From: an uncultured Candidatus Melainabacteria bacterium
GTDB lineage: Bacteria; Cyanobacteriota; Vampirovibrionia; Gastranaerophilales; Gastranaerophilaceae
Reading direction: 5' to 3'
Length of the DNA stretch: 32,850 bases
Assembly: GCA_934692295.1 (NCBI GenBank)
Contig: CAKUTL010000014.1
Location: 1 to 32,850, forward strand
Shown here: piece by piece, positions 1 through 7,343 of the stretch
How positions within the stretch are numbered: position 1 is the stretch's first letter
Layout of the letters: the number at the start of each line of letters is the position of its first letter
Translations under genes and position numbers: made by a program
Notes under the pieces: generated by a model
The model's database searches: none
What the model saw: only the letters and a program-made list of their open reading frames with translations
Told to the model about the DNA's origin: nothing

Positions 1-523
1 GTGTAAGTATTTTAAAATCTGAGTGTCCTCCGATTGCAAGAACAACTATATCAAAGGCATATTTGCTTTTGTTTGTTGTTATTTTGTAACAGTTTTGGAG
101 TTTTTCGATTTGTTCAACTTCTTCTTTTATAAAATCAGATTTTTGTATAACTTTTAATAACTTTTCTTGAACTTCTTTTGCAGAGTTTGATTTTGGAAAA
201 ATTCTATTATCCTCTTGAGTATAAGTGTCAATTTCGATTGAATTAAAAAAATCGAGTGTGTCTTGAGTTCCAAATTTTGAAAAGGCAGAATATAAAAATT
301 TTTCTCCTCGAGGATAGTTTTTAGCCAGCTCTTTGGAGTCAAACTCCGAGTGTGCAAGATTACACCTTCCTCCTCCTGTTGGGAGAATTGTTCTTAAATA
401 TTTTCCCTTGTCAAAAATTGTAGGAATAATACCATTTTCGAGCAAAAACTTTGCACAAATGCACCCTGCTGGACCAGCACCAATAATTGCGACCGATTTA
501 TTAAAAGTCAACTCTTGTGCCAT
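1..523 (-). CDS. NAD(P)/FAD-dependent oxidoreductase, HI0933/BaiN-like (3' end outside window)
   Basis: This is the amino-terminal 174 residues of a flavoprotein; the rest lies beyond position 1. The start ATG at 523 is followed by a Rossmann FAD-binding motif GAGPAG (residues 15-20). PTGGGRCN at about 48-55 is the signature of the HI0933/YhiN/BaiN family, in which this loop sits near the flavin. FPKS at about residue 110 also fits the family. Full-length members are around 400 residues and are usually annotated only as aminoacetone-oxidase-like or NAD(P)/FAD-dependent oxidoreductases, so the substrate cannot be named. The start overlaps the end of folK by 23 bases, so the two are probably one transcript with coupled translation. 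Family assignment is firm and function is not. The frame is uninterrupted to the window edge. Confidence 0.85.
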   Translation of the reverse strand, partial: MAQELTFNKSVAIIGAGPAGCICAKFLLENGIIPTIFDKGKYLRTILPTGGGRCNLAHSEFDSKELAKNYPRGEKFLYSAFSKFGTQDTLDFFNSIEIDTYTQEDNRIFPKSNSAKEVQEKLLKVIQKSDFIKEEVEQIEKLQNCYKITTNKSKYAFDIVVLAIGGHSDFKILT

Positions 524-1007
524 ACAAAAATACCATCTCAGGGTTCTCTAGGTCATTGTGCATTTCTTCAATAGTTTTGTGCAATACAGGATGAACAAAA
601 TCCGCATTCAATTCCATCATAGGTACAAGTGTAAACGCTCTGAGGTGTACAAATTTATGAGGAATGGTTAAATTTTCTTCTTCTATAATATCTTTGTTGT
701 AAAACAAAATATCAATATCTATTGTTCTATCTTCATAAGTGTTAGAATTTTTTCTTTCTCTTCCTAATTGATTTTCAATTCTTTGACATGCTTTTAGAAG
801 TTCTTGTGGTGAATATTTTGTTTTAATTTCGATTACAGCATTAACAAACCAAGTTTTTGTATCGGTTCCCCAAGGTTCTGTTTCATAGAAAGATGAAGAA
901 CGCACAATAGTAATTCCCTCATCTGCTCCAAGCAAACTAGCTGCTTGTTGTACATAGCCGATGCGGTCGCCTTTATTTGAACCTAAACTTAAATATGCTA
1001 TTGCCAT
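501..1007 (-). CDS. folK: 2-amino-4-hydroxy-6-hydroxymethyldihydropteridine pyrophosphokinase
   Basis: HPPK transfers pyrophosphate from ATP to 6-hydroxymethyl-7,8-dihydropterin in cytoplasmic folate synthesis. The 168 residues match the usual single-domain length. Visible family motifs are LGSN (8-11), YETEPWG (41-47, pterin pocket), the FVNAV strand, and RTIDIDIL (94-101), whose two aspartates bind the Mg ions. IPH follows. The usual fused or adjacent folB is not seen here. The gene is divergent from waaA. A TTGACA/TAAAAT promoter ends six bases before the ATG and no Shine-Dalgarno sequence is visible, so the mRNA is probably leaderless. The 3' end overlaps the downstream flavoprotein start. 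Confidence 0.93.
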   Translation of the reverse strand: MAIAYLSLGSNKGDRIGYVQQAASLLGADEGITIVRSSSFYETEPWGTDTKTWFVNAVIEIKTKYSPQELLKACQRIENQLGRERKNSNTYEDRTIDIDILFYNKDIIEEENLTIPHKFVHLRAFTLVPMMELNADFVHPVLHKTIEEMHNDLENPEMVFLYGTRVDF

Positions 1008-1013
1008 AATCCG

Positions 1014-1042
1014 ATTTTATAAATTTTTGTGTATATTGTCAA
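1014..1042 (-). promoter_or_regulatory. folK promoter, near-consensus, leaderless geometry
   Basis: On the minus strand TTGACA (1042-1037) is followed by a 17-base spacer and TAAAAT (1019-1014), then six bases to the folK ATG at 1007. The expected transcription start therefore falls on or next to the A of the start codon. The element lies over a possible upstream GTG start (1029) of waaA, which argues against that start. Confidence 0.75.
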
Positions 1043-1127
1043 CATGTTACTCTATTTGTTGTATAATTTCGGTATTATGATTATATATTCTATTATTTTA
1101 ATATTGTTGGTTTTAATTGTAGTTTCA

Positions 1128-2378
1128 ATGTTCAGTGAATTATTTTTATATGGACTTATTTCTACAATTCTATTTATACTTTTATTGCCGTTTTATTATA
1201 TTGTAAGAGTTTTTAACGGCAAATTTTTATATGGCTGGAAAGAAAAACTTGGCTTTTTCAAAAATCCTCATCTTGGGGATAAAGTAATAATGTACCATGG
1301 TGTTTCTGTTGGTGAAGTTATTGCTTTAGAAAATTTGATTAAAAAGACCAAAGAAACTTTTCCGGATTACAAAATTGTTGTAACTACAGGAACAAAAACA
1401 GGACAAGAAATTGCTCATAAGAAGTATGATAAAATTGCTGATTTTATTACATATTTCCCTTTTGATATTCCATATTGCGTTGATTCATTTTTGATGAAAA
1501 TCAAGCCTACTGTTGTTTTGATTGCAGAAACTGAATTGTGGCCGGTATTTTCTTTTTCTTGTAACTCAAAAGGAATAAAATTATATTGCATAAATGGTAG
1601 AATGTCAGATTCTACATACAAATTATATAGATTTTTCGGTCATTTCTTCAAACTAGTTTTGAGTAAATATACAAAAATTCTTACTCAGAGCGAAATTGAT
1701 ATGAACAAACTTGTATCTATTGGAGCACCGATTGATAGAACTTCTGTTATGAAGAACTTAAAATTCGACGTAAAAAAATCAGACGAAAAAATTGATATAG
1801 GGCAGGATTGTTATAGGGTAATTATCGCCGGTAGTACTCATAAAGGCGAAGATGAAATTGTTTTGAATATTTTTAAAGAAAAACTTCAAAGATATTCAGA
1901 TATAAAATTGTTACTTGTTCCTCGCCATACAACAAGACTTCCACAGATAATTCAAATTTTAGATTCTTTGAATTTGAATTATGGATTTAGGTCAAAAGGG
2001 GATACTTTTAGAGAAAAAGATGTTATTGTCCTTGATACAATGGGTGAATTGAGCAAAATGTATGCAATGTGTCATTTTGCATTTATCGGTGGAAGTTTCA
2101 ATAAAACAGGCGGACATAATCCTTTAGAAGCTACTGTTTATTCAAAGCCTACAATAACCGGTCCTTCTATTCATAACTTTCGTGATATTTACTGGTTACT
2201 TGCAAGAACAAAAGCCGGTAAAATTGTAAAAACTCCAGCAGAATTATCAGATTATATGGAAAAATTATTGTCTGATAATGAGTTTTATAAACAAGCATGC
2301 GAAGATTGTTCTAAAGTATTTAATGACCAACAAGGGGCTTTAGACGTAGTTATAAAAGAACTTAAAAAAATATTGTAA
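1128..2378 (+). CDS. waaA: 3-deoxy-D-manno-octulosonic acid (Kdo) transferase
   Basis: WaaA/KdtA attaches Kdo from CMP-Kdo to lipid IVA at the inner membrane, an early step of LPS core synthesis. It therefore implies an outer membrane. From the start at 1128 the protein has 416 residues, close to the family's roughly 425. It has one amino-terminal membrane anchor followed by GWKEKLGFF, a glycosyltransferase-family-30 entry. YHGVSVGEV, TGTKTGQE, AETELWP, NGRMSD, AGSTHKGED, and FIGGSFNKTGGHNPLE are all recognisable. The frame is open further upstream. GTG 1029 and ATG 1044 lie inside or at the folK promoter. ATG 1077 sits just after a TATAAT (1062-1067) and would add a second hydrophobic segment. 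The chosen start fits family length, but 1077 is a real alternative because neither has a clear Shine-Dalgarno site. Confidence 0.88.
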   Translation: MFSELFLYGLISTILFILLLPFYYIVRVFNGKFLYGWKEKLGFFKNPHLGDKVIMYHGVSVGEVIALENLIKKTKETFPDYKIVVTTGTKTGQEIAHKKYDKIADFITYFPFDIPYCVDSFLMKIKPTVVLIAETELWPVFSFSCNSKGIKLYCINGRMSDSTYKLYRFFGHFFKLVLSKYTKILTQSEIDMNKLVSIGAPIDRTSVMKNLKFDVKKSDEKIDIGQDCYRVIIAGSTHKGEDEIVLNIFKEKLQRYSDIKLLLVPRHTTRLPQIIQILDSLNLNYGFRSKGDTFREKDVIVLDTMGELSKMYAMCHFAFIGGSFNKTGGHNPLEATVYSKPTITGPSIHNFRDIYWLLARTKAGKIVKTPAELSDYMEKLLSDNEFYKQACEDCSKVFNDQQGALDVVIKELKKIL

Positions 2379-2419
2379 CGAATTGTTACATAAAGACTTA
2401 AATTATTAAAGTTTTGCCA

Positions 2420-2470
2420 AATGGATTCCGACATATTGAGTAAGGAAATTTAAATGAAAGGAAATCCATT
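2420..2470 (+). promoter_or_regulatory. 5' leader inverted repeat that would mask the ribosome site
   Basis: AATGGATTCC (2420-2429) can pair with GGAAATCCATT (2460-2470) with one bulged A, closing a 30-base loop. The right arm holds the GGA of the only Shine-Dalgarno candidate (AAAGGA, 2457-2462) and abuts the ATG at 2471. Pairing would therefore hide the start site. This is an observation of complementarity only. Confidence 0.35.
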
Positions 2471-3526
2471 ATGGGTATGAGTGCTTCTCAGGCTAGATTT
2501 TTAAGCCTTACAGCTCGTAAAACAAACGTTGAATATGAAGGACAACAAATCAACCAACAAAGAACAACTTTGTCAAATGAGTCTTCTAGCTACTACAGCC
2601 GTTTGACTAATATGGATGTTCCTACTCCACCTTCAAGTTCAGATTATACAAAGATTACATATTCTTTCACTGATGGTTCAGAAACTAATACTATCAATTC
2701 TTTAATCGCAACAAAAGATGGTTCTTACATTTTGAACTATACTCGTGAAACATTGGAAGAATCAGTTGTTTCTAACGGTTCAGTAATGGTTACAAGACAA
2801 GTTGCCGATGATGGATCTAAATCATACTACGTTGGTGCTTCAAAATTAAGAACTTTAGGTCAAGATGTTACAGATGACCCATATTTAAAAACTTTGTCAG
2901 ATTCTGATAGAGCAGATGCTTTGGTTGTTGAAAACCAATACTTGGCAATGTTGCAAGATAAATACAAAGATAAAGATTGGTATGTAAAATACCAATATAA
3001 TTCAACTACTAAGGCTTATAGCCCTGTATTTTACTCAGCTCAACAAATTGAATCCGCTGATTATTCAGAAAAAACTGGAGCTTCTTTATCTTCTATCAAA
3101 TCTTATACTTATGGTCAAGCAACAGACTCTGTTGAAATCCGTAACCAAAAAGCAAGAGTTGAACAAGATAGCTCAGGCAGATACAAAAGCATTTATATTT
3201 ACCAAACTGATGACGAAGGTAATATTCAAACCGATGATGACGGTAACCCTCTTGGTTACGAATATTCATTAGATGCTTCTTCTGCAACTGATGATGCTGC
3301 ATACAATGATGCAATGAATAAATATCATTACGACAAATCATTATATGAACAAGAAGTTCAAGCAATTAACTCTAAAATTGAAATTGTTCAACAACAAGAT
3401 AAAGATCTTGAATTGAGATTGAAACAACTTGATACCGAAGAAAATGCTATTTCAACTGAAATGGAAGCAGTTAAAAAAGTAATTTCTAAGAACGTTGATT
3501 CAACATTCAAAACATTCAATGCGTAA
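2471..3526 (+). CDS. Unknown protein with SASQARFLSLTAR amino end and coiled-coil carboxyl end
   Basis: I do not recognise a named family. The 351-residue protein begins SASQARFLSLTARKT and continues into a Gln/Asn-rich helix (about residues 5-40). I associate this opening with hypothetical proteins of Gastranaerophilales, but that is memory and unchecked. The middle (50-270) is Ser/Thr/Tyr/Asp-rich with no cysteine, and includes a DDEGN...DDDGN acidic stretch near 250-260. The last 65 residues form an obvious coiled coil followed by KNVDSTFKTFNA. There is no signal peptide or membrane segment. A helical amino end, soluble middle and helical carboxyl end resembles flagellar hook-associated or other self-assembling exported proteins, but only in shape. 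AAAGGA lies nine bases before the ATG. A terminator follows about 95 bases after the stop. Confidence 0.8.
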   Translation: MGMSASQARFLSLTARKTNVEYEGQQINQQRTTLSNESSSYYSRLTNMDVPTPPSSSDYTKITYSFTDGSETNTINSLIATKDGSYILNYTRETLEESVVSNGSVMVTRQVADDGSKSYYVGASKLRTLGQDVTDDPYLKTLSDSDRADALVVENQYLAMLQDKYKDKDWYVKYQYNSTTKAYSPVFYSAQQIESADYSEKTGASLSSIKSYTYGQATDSVEIRNQKARVEQDSSGRYKSIYIYQTDDEGNIQTDDDGNPLGYEYSLDASSATDDAAYNDAMNKYHYDKSLYEQEVQAINSKIEIVQQQDKDLELRLKQLDTEENAISTEMEAVKKVISKNVDSTFKTFNA

Positions 3527-3621
3527 TTTTCAAAGGTTCTAGACGTTAATGTTCTAGTACAATAAGAAAATATACTAAAAAGTTTAAATAAATTTCCTTT
3601 CCTTTTTCCTATTTATTTCCC

Positions 3622-3650
3622 AACGACTCATAACAAAGTCGTTTTTTTTT
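3622..3650 (+). terminator. Rho-independent terminator after the 351-residue protein gene
   Basis: AACGACT (3622-3628) pairs with AGTCGTT (3637-3643) across an eight-base loop, and a run of T continues to 3650. Confidence 0.8.
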
Positions 3651-3656
3651 GCTGAT

Positions 3657-3685
3657 TTGCTTAGGCATTTGTAATATGGTATAAT
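3657..3685 (+). promoter_or_regulatory. Strong extended -10 promoter upstream of the pilin locus
   Basis: TTGCTT (3657-3662), a 17-base spacer, then TGGTATAAT (TG at 3677-3678, TATAAT 3680-3685). Transcription would begin near 3692, just before AAAGGAG (3693-3699) and the ATG at 3707. Confidence 0.65.
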
Positions 3686-3706
3686 TATCAAAAAGGAGAA
3701 TCTAAT

Positions 3707-3757
3707 ATGGCAAAACTCAATCATAGCTTGAAAAACTGGGGGGGGGTAACCTCTTAA
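3707..3757 (+). CDS. Short ORF with good ribosome site, possibly the displaced start of the pilin gene
   Basis: ATG at 3707 has AAAGGAG seven bases upstream and a strong promoter. It encodes only 16 residues (MAKLNHSLKNWGGVTS) before TAA at 3755. The reading frame crosses a run of nine G. One extra G (or two fewer) would put it into the frame that is open from there to the pilin stop at 4836, giving a protein of about 376 residues. It may be the true, frame-shifted or phase-variable start of that gene, a leader peptide, or a victim of a homopolymer error in the assembly. Confidence 0.4.
   Translation: MAKLNHSLKNWGGVTS
3738..3746 (+). repeat. Homopolymer tract of nine G
   Basis: This is a G run in otherwise AT-rich DNA, inside the short ORF at 3707. 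Such tracts slip during replication and are a known basis of phase variation. It is also a typical place for a sequencing or assembly length error. Confidence 0.85.
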
Positions 3758-3877
3758 AGACCTTAATAACCGATATTTTAGTGGGTGGTAACCGCTTGTT
3801 CCATTGCGGAAATTTGAAGTTAAGTAATAATAATTTGTTTTATCTACAAAGAGAGAATAAAATTTGTGGATTTTGTT

Positions 3878-4153
3878 ATCCTGAACTAGTTTCAGGATCT
3901 CTAACAGAATGCATTGAAGAATCCACTCTCCTTGAGGAGAGGGATAGGGTGAGGTGTTTAACTGAACAAGAACAGTCAGAGATTCTTCGTTCAAGTTCTA
4001 CCGAAGTGTTACAATCCGACTGCTTATCACTCAGAATGACGAATGCGTTTGATAATCATAACAAATGCGGTCATCCTGAGCAAAGCGAAGGATCTCTAAC
4101 TGAACGCACTGGACAATTCCCCTCTCCAAGGGAAGAGGGGCTAGGGGAGATGG
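3878..4153 (+). repeat. Cluster of small palindromic repeats, GC-richer than surroundings
   Basis: Several hairpin units are visible. ATCCTGAA/TTCAGGAT is at 3878-3885 and 3891-3898. CTCTCC/GGAGAG is at 3926-3931 and 3936-3941, followed by a GGGATAGGGTGAGG tail. ATCCT/AGGAT is at 4073-4077 and 4089-4093. CCCCTCT/AGAGGGG is at 4119-4125 and 4134-4140, followed by CTAGGGGAGATGG. Read in the pilin frame they give PELVSGSL and PEQSEGSL, phrases I know as common translations of dispersed bacterial palindromic repeats. The last unit overlaps the pilin start and supplies its AGGGGAG. No tRNA, transposase or target duplication is seen. Confidence 0.75.
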
Positions 4154-4836
4154 TTCTTCCTATTGCTAAGGTAGAAATTCTAAAACACATAATTAAAAAA
4201 TGTGCATTCACTCTTGCAGAAGTTCTAATAACCCTTGGCATAATCGGTGTAGTGGCAGCAATTACGATTCCTAGCTTAGTAACGAATTATCAAAAACATG
4301 TGGTCGAAACAAAATTAGCAAAATTTAATTCTACAATGAATCAGGCGGTGCGTTTGTCAATGGTTGATAATGGAGATCCTGATGGTTGGGTAGAGCAAAG
4401 TCGAGAATATACGTATGCCGATATGGTTGATTTTATGAATACATATTTTCTTCCGTATATGAAATATGTTAAAATGGAACGTAATACCTCTAATTATAAT
4501 AATGGTGTAAGAGTAATACTATTAGATGGTTCTATGTTTACTTTTGATATTGATTTAAATGGTGGAGATATAGTTTATTATGTAAATGGAAAAACGGAGA
4601 TTAATCCAAGAAATAAATTTCAATATCAGTTTACAAAAAGAGTTCATTGGAGTTCCGCAGATAAAATGAATAGTGTCAGCTATATAGAGCCTTATATTTT
4701 AAATTGGAATGGAACGGTTGATCATTTAAAAACAGGAGCAATTTGGGCTTGTAAAAAAGGTTGTACAAATTGTGGTTATTGTACAAAGTTAATTCAACTT
4801 AACGGTTGGAAAATCCCAAAAGATTATCCGTGGTAG
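4150..4836 (+). CDS. Prepilin-like protein with type IV pilin/pseudopilin amino terminus
   Basis: From ATG 4150 the protein has 228 residues. A short basic leader ends in KKCA, followed by FTLAEVLITLGIIGVVAAITIP, the class III signal used by PilD-type prepilin peptidases. The Glu at +5 of the mature chain is present. The -1 residue is Ala, where Gly is usual. The single hydrophobic helix (about residues 20-42) would anchor the protein until assembly. The globular part is Asp/Tyr/Asn-rich and ends with a CX3CX2CX2C cluster (CKKGCTNCGYC) and DYPW. Pilus, pseudopilus and competence roles are all possible and no assembly genes lie nearby. The frame is open back to before 3748, so a longer form containing repeat-derived sequence could be made (see the G-tract). 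AGGGGAG directly abuts the ATG, an unusually tight spacing. Confidence 0.75.
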   Translation: MVLPIAKVEILKHIIKKCAFTLAEVLITLGIIGVVAAITIPSLVTNYQKHVVETKLAKFNSTMNQAVRLSMVDNGDPDGWVEQSREYTYADMVDFMNTYFLPYMKYVKMERNTSNYNNGVRVILLDGSMFTFDIDLNGGDIVYYVNGKTEINPRNKFQYQFTKRVHWSSADKMNSVSYIEPYILNWNGTVDHLKTGAIWACKKGCTNCGYCTKLIQLNGWKIPKDYPW

Positions 4837-4844
4837 AGGTGGTA

Positions 4845-7133
4845 TTAATCAACATCTACCGGAGGGCGTTGGATTTTTTCTATCGCCTCCCTTGCGGTGA
4901 ATACCAATGATTCTGGGATATTATCAATAGTTGTTAATTGTCTTAAAACATCAACAACTCGTTTGAACGCTCTTACAATATCGCCTTCGCCAATTTCAAT
5001 TTGTTCTGAAACTGTTTCCCATTCTGCTCCTTCAACCCAGAGTTCAATTAGAGAACTGAAATATGGATTGATATACAATGGTGCTTCAATATCATGTTTA
5101 GATTGTACTTTTTCGAGTTTTCGTTTTATATTGCGGATTTGATTAAGGGTTTTCCTAACTGGTTCTGAGAACGGAATATAAGGAATTTCTATTCTTAATT
5201 CTTCTGTCGTTAACGCACAAATTACCCCTGCAAGTTGTGAAGGTGTTAAGTTTTCAAGCACCCCAGAGAAAATAATTTCTGCTAAGTACAATTCATTCTC
5301 AGAACGAATTTGTGATGTAGTTTTCCCTTTTTCTGTTGGGTAATCGTTATGAATATAGCCATATTCTTTTAACACCGCACGATGAGCAATGAATTTGTTC
5401 CAGTAAATATCTTTTTGTTTTTCAATTTCTTTTAGTAATTTTTTCTTTTTTGAGTCAATTCGTTTTAGCACTTCGAGATTTTTTGAGTGTTTTTTATAAA
5501 CTTTGCAGTTATCGCAGGCAAATTGTTGGAGTTTATGCAATTCTTCTTTATTGCGTTTGCCAAATTCAACAACTTCTGGTGATAATGGTCTATGTTTTGA
5601 TTTTTCTTGTTTAACAATTTTTTTGTAGGTTTGTCTATTTTGAACATACAAAAATCTTAACTTGTCATATTCAAGCATTTTGTCATCAGATAATTTGTTT
5701 GGACAAATAAAAGAACGTTCCTCTATTTCCTTATCATATTGCTCTAATTGGAACAATATAGGTTTAAGTCTATAATCGGATGAATAATAGCCAAAACTTT
5801 TTAGGATGAGTTCTTTTGACTCTTCAAGATTAAATCTTTGCAACAAGTTTAGAACCATTGAATAGCTTGGAGAAAATTTACTTTCTAAAGGATTAGAATC
5901 ACTTAGAACTAGTTCTGCTACTTCCTCTGGCGTTTGGAAAGGTGTTCCTACAACTGTTACATAACCAACTTCGTCCATTCCTCGTCGTCCAGCTCTTCCT
6001 GACATTTGTAAAAATTCATTAGCTGTTAACATTCTGTGTCCAGAATCGGTTCTTTTGCTCGTTGAACTGATAACAGTTGATCTTGCCGGCATATTGATTC
6101 CTGCAGCAAGGGTTTCTGTTGCAAATACAACTTTGATAAGTCCTTTTTGGAAAAGTTTTTCTACTAAATTCTTCCATGCTGGTAATAATCCAGCGTGGTG
6201 AGATGCAACACCTTGAATTAAGTATTCAATATGTTTGTTTCCATATAAATGAGGGTTTTCAGCAATAAATTCTTCAATAAAAGCTTTTATTTCTTCCTGT
6301 TCTTTTCTCGTATTTAAACCCAGTCCAGAACATTTTTCCATTTGTTCATCACATTTTTTTCTGGAAAAAGTGAAATAAATTGCAGGTAACATGTCATTAT
6401 CTGCTAAGTTCTGAATTATCTGTTTGACATATGTTTTTTTTCTTTTATCTTTTCCTCTTGCCCATTGTGGTTTTTCTGGTTTTATTTTGTTATTGAGCTT
6501 TCCATCCGGTGTTAGGAGTGGAAGTAATTTATAAGGTTGAGAACTATCAAAATAGAAAAATCTCAATGGCACCGGTCTGAAATCTGTATTAACAAGTTTG
6601 GTTTTTGAATGAACAGTGTTAATCCAATCGGTTAGTTCATCACAGTTTGCAACTGTTGCAGATAGAGCGATAATTTGAATATTGGTAGGGCAGTAAATTA
6701 TACTTTCTTCCCAAACCGTTCCCCTCTGTTCATCATTCATATAGTGAACTTCGTCAAGGACAACATAGCGAACATCTTTCAAATTGTCGGCAACTGCTCC
6801 AAAGTTTGTGCCATATAGCATATTTCTAAAAACTTCTGTTGTCATAATGACTATTTGAGCTGTTCTGTTAATTGAGGTGTCTCCGGTAAGAAGCCCGACT
6901 TTATCTGAACCGTACTGTTCGCAAAAATCATAAAATTTTTGATTTGATAATGCTTTTAGTGGGGTTGTATAAAAAATTCTACAGCCTTGTTTTAAGGCAT
7001 TGTTGATTGCGTGCTGAGCAATTACAGTTTTACCTGCACCTGTTGGAGCGCAAACAACAACACTCTCTCCGTTATCAATAATTTCACACGCTTCTTTTTG
7101 GAAATCATCCAGCTCAAATGGAAATTCTCTCAT
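4845..7133 (-). CDS. Ski2-like superfamily 2 RNA helicase (DEVH box)
   Basis: This is a 762-residue ATP-dependent helicase of the Ski2/Mtr4 type, likely acting on RNA in the cytoplasm. Motifs in order: FQKEA (Q-like), APTGAGKT (29-36, Walker A), TPLKALSNQK (Ia), TGD, TTEV, DEVH (127-130, Walker B), SAT (158-160), HHAGLLP, FATETLAAGINMPA (V) and QMSGRAGRRG (about 376-385, VI). A long Lys/Glu-rich helical region follows, with a CDNC pair. The last about 170 residues (SQLAGVICALTTEE..., ending near RAFKRVVDVLRQL) fit the DSHCT domain of this family. Cyanobacteria carry related proteins, which suits the proposed host. The 3' end is nine bases from the convergent pilin stop. A minus-strand promoter lies at 7168-7196. 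Confidence 0.9.
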   Translation of the reverse strand: MREFPFELDDFQKEACEIIDNGESVVVCAPTGAGKTVIAQHAINNALKQGCRIFYTTPLKALSNQKFYDFCEQYGSDKVGLLTGDTSINRTAQIVIMTTEVFRNMLYGTNFGAVADNLKDVRYVVLDEVHYMNDEQRGTVWEESIIYCPTNIQIIALSATVANCDELTDWINTVHSKTKLVNTDFRPVPLRFFYFDSSQPYKLLPLLTPDGKLNNKIKPEKPQWARGKDKRKKTYVKQIIQNLADNDMLPAIYFTFSRKKCDEQMEKCSGLGLNTRKEQEEIKAFIEEFIAENPHLYGNKHIEYLIQGVASHHAGLLPAWKNLVEKLFQKGLIKVVFATETLAAGINMPARSTVISSTSKRTDSGHRMLTANEFLQMSGRAGRRGMDEVGYVTVVGTPFQTPEEVAELVLSDSNPLESKFSPSYSMVLNLLQRFNLEESKELILKSFGYYSSDYRLKPILFQLEQYDKEIEERSFICPNKLSDDKMLEYDKLRFLYVQNRQTYKKIVKQEKSKHRPLSPEVVEFGKRNKEELHKLQQFACDNCKVYKKHSKNLEVLKRIDSKKKKLLKEIEKQKDIYWNKFIAHRAVLKEYGYIHNDYPTEKGKTTSQIRSENELYLAEIIFSGVLENLTPSQLAGVICALTTEELRIEIPYIPFSEPVRKTLNQIRNIKRKLEKVQSKHDIEAPLYINPYFSSLIELWVEGAEWETVSEQIEIGEGDIVRAFKRVVDVLRQLTTIDNIPESLVFTAREAIEKIQRPPVDVD

Positions 7134-7167
7134 CTTTTTTTTACCTATAAATGCTATTCTATTTATA

Positions 7168-7196
7168 ATTATAACATATTGTTTAAGATATTTAAA
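7168..7196 (-). promoter_or_regulatory. Helicase promoter with extended -10
   Basis: On the minus strand TTTAAA (7196-7191), a 17-base spacer, and TATAAT (7173-7168) preceded by TGT. The predicted leader is about 28 bases and contains TAGG upstream of the helicase ATG at 7133. Confidence 0.55.
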
Positions 7197-7218
7197 GCTA
7201 GATTTTTATTTTCTCGTT

Positions 7219-7235
7219 TGTAAACATTGTTTACA
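7219..7235 (+). promoter_or_regulatory. Perfect palindrome upstream of the 142-residue protein promoter
   Basis: TGTAAAC (7219-7225), ATT, GTTTACA (7229-7235) is a perfect seven-base inverted repeat ending six bases before the -35 box. A further half-site GTTTACA occurs at 7310-7316. This is the form expected of a dimeric regulator's operator. The regulator is unknown. Confidence 0.5.
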
Positions 7236-7241
7236 TTTTAT

Positions 7242-7270
7242 TTGACAAATTGCTACTTGTGTAATATAAA
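7242..7270 (+). promoter_or_regulatory. Promoter of the 142-residue protein gene
   Basis: TTGACA (7242-7247), a 17-base spacer, then TATAAA (7265-7270). The predicted start near 7277 leaves a leader of about 67 bases before the AAAAGGAG ribosome site. Confidence 0.75.
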
Positions 7271-7343
7271 TTTTTGTAAATAAATTATTTAGACCCTATC
7301 AAATTTTTCGTTTACAAGTTTTGAAACTCTAAAAGGAGATAAC

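Noticed and set aside
1029..1127. Extended start of waaA at GTG 1029 or ATG 1044
   Set aside because: Both lie in the folK promoter and before the candidate waaA -10 box, and they lengthen the protein beyond the family norm. ATG 1077 remains possible.
3584..3994. Minus-strand open frame of 136 codons beside the pilin locus
   Set aside because: It runs through the terminator, the promoter and the palindromic repeats, lacks a ribosome site and gives repeat-derived peptides such as SPYPSPQGEW.
3878..4153. CRISPR array
   Set aside because: The units are different palindromes with irregular spacing, not one direct repeat with spacers, and no cas genes are present.
5465..5647. Short minus-strand frame within the helicase
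   Set aside because: It is a Lys/Asn-rich out-of-frame image of the helicase coding sequence with no start signals.
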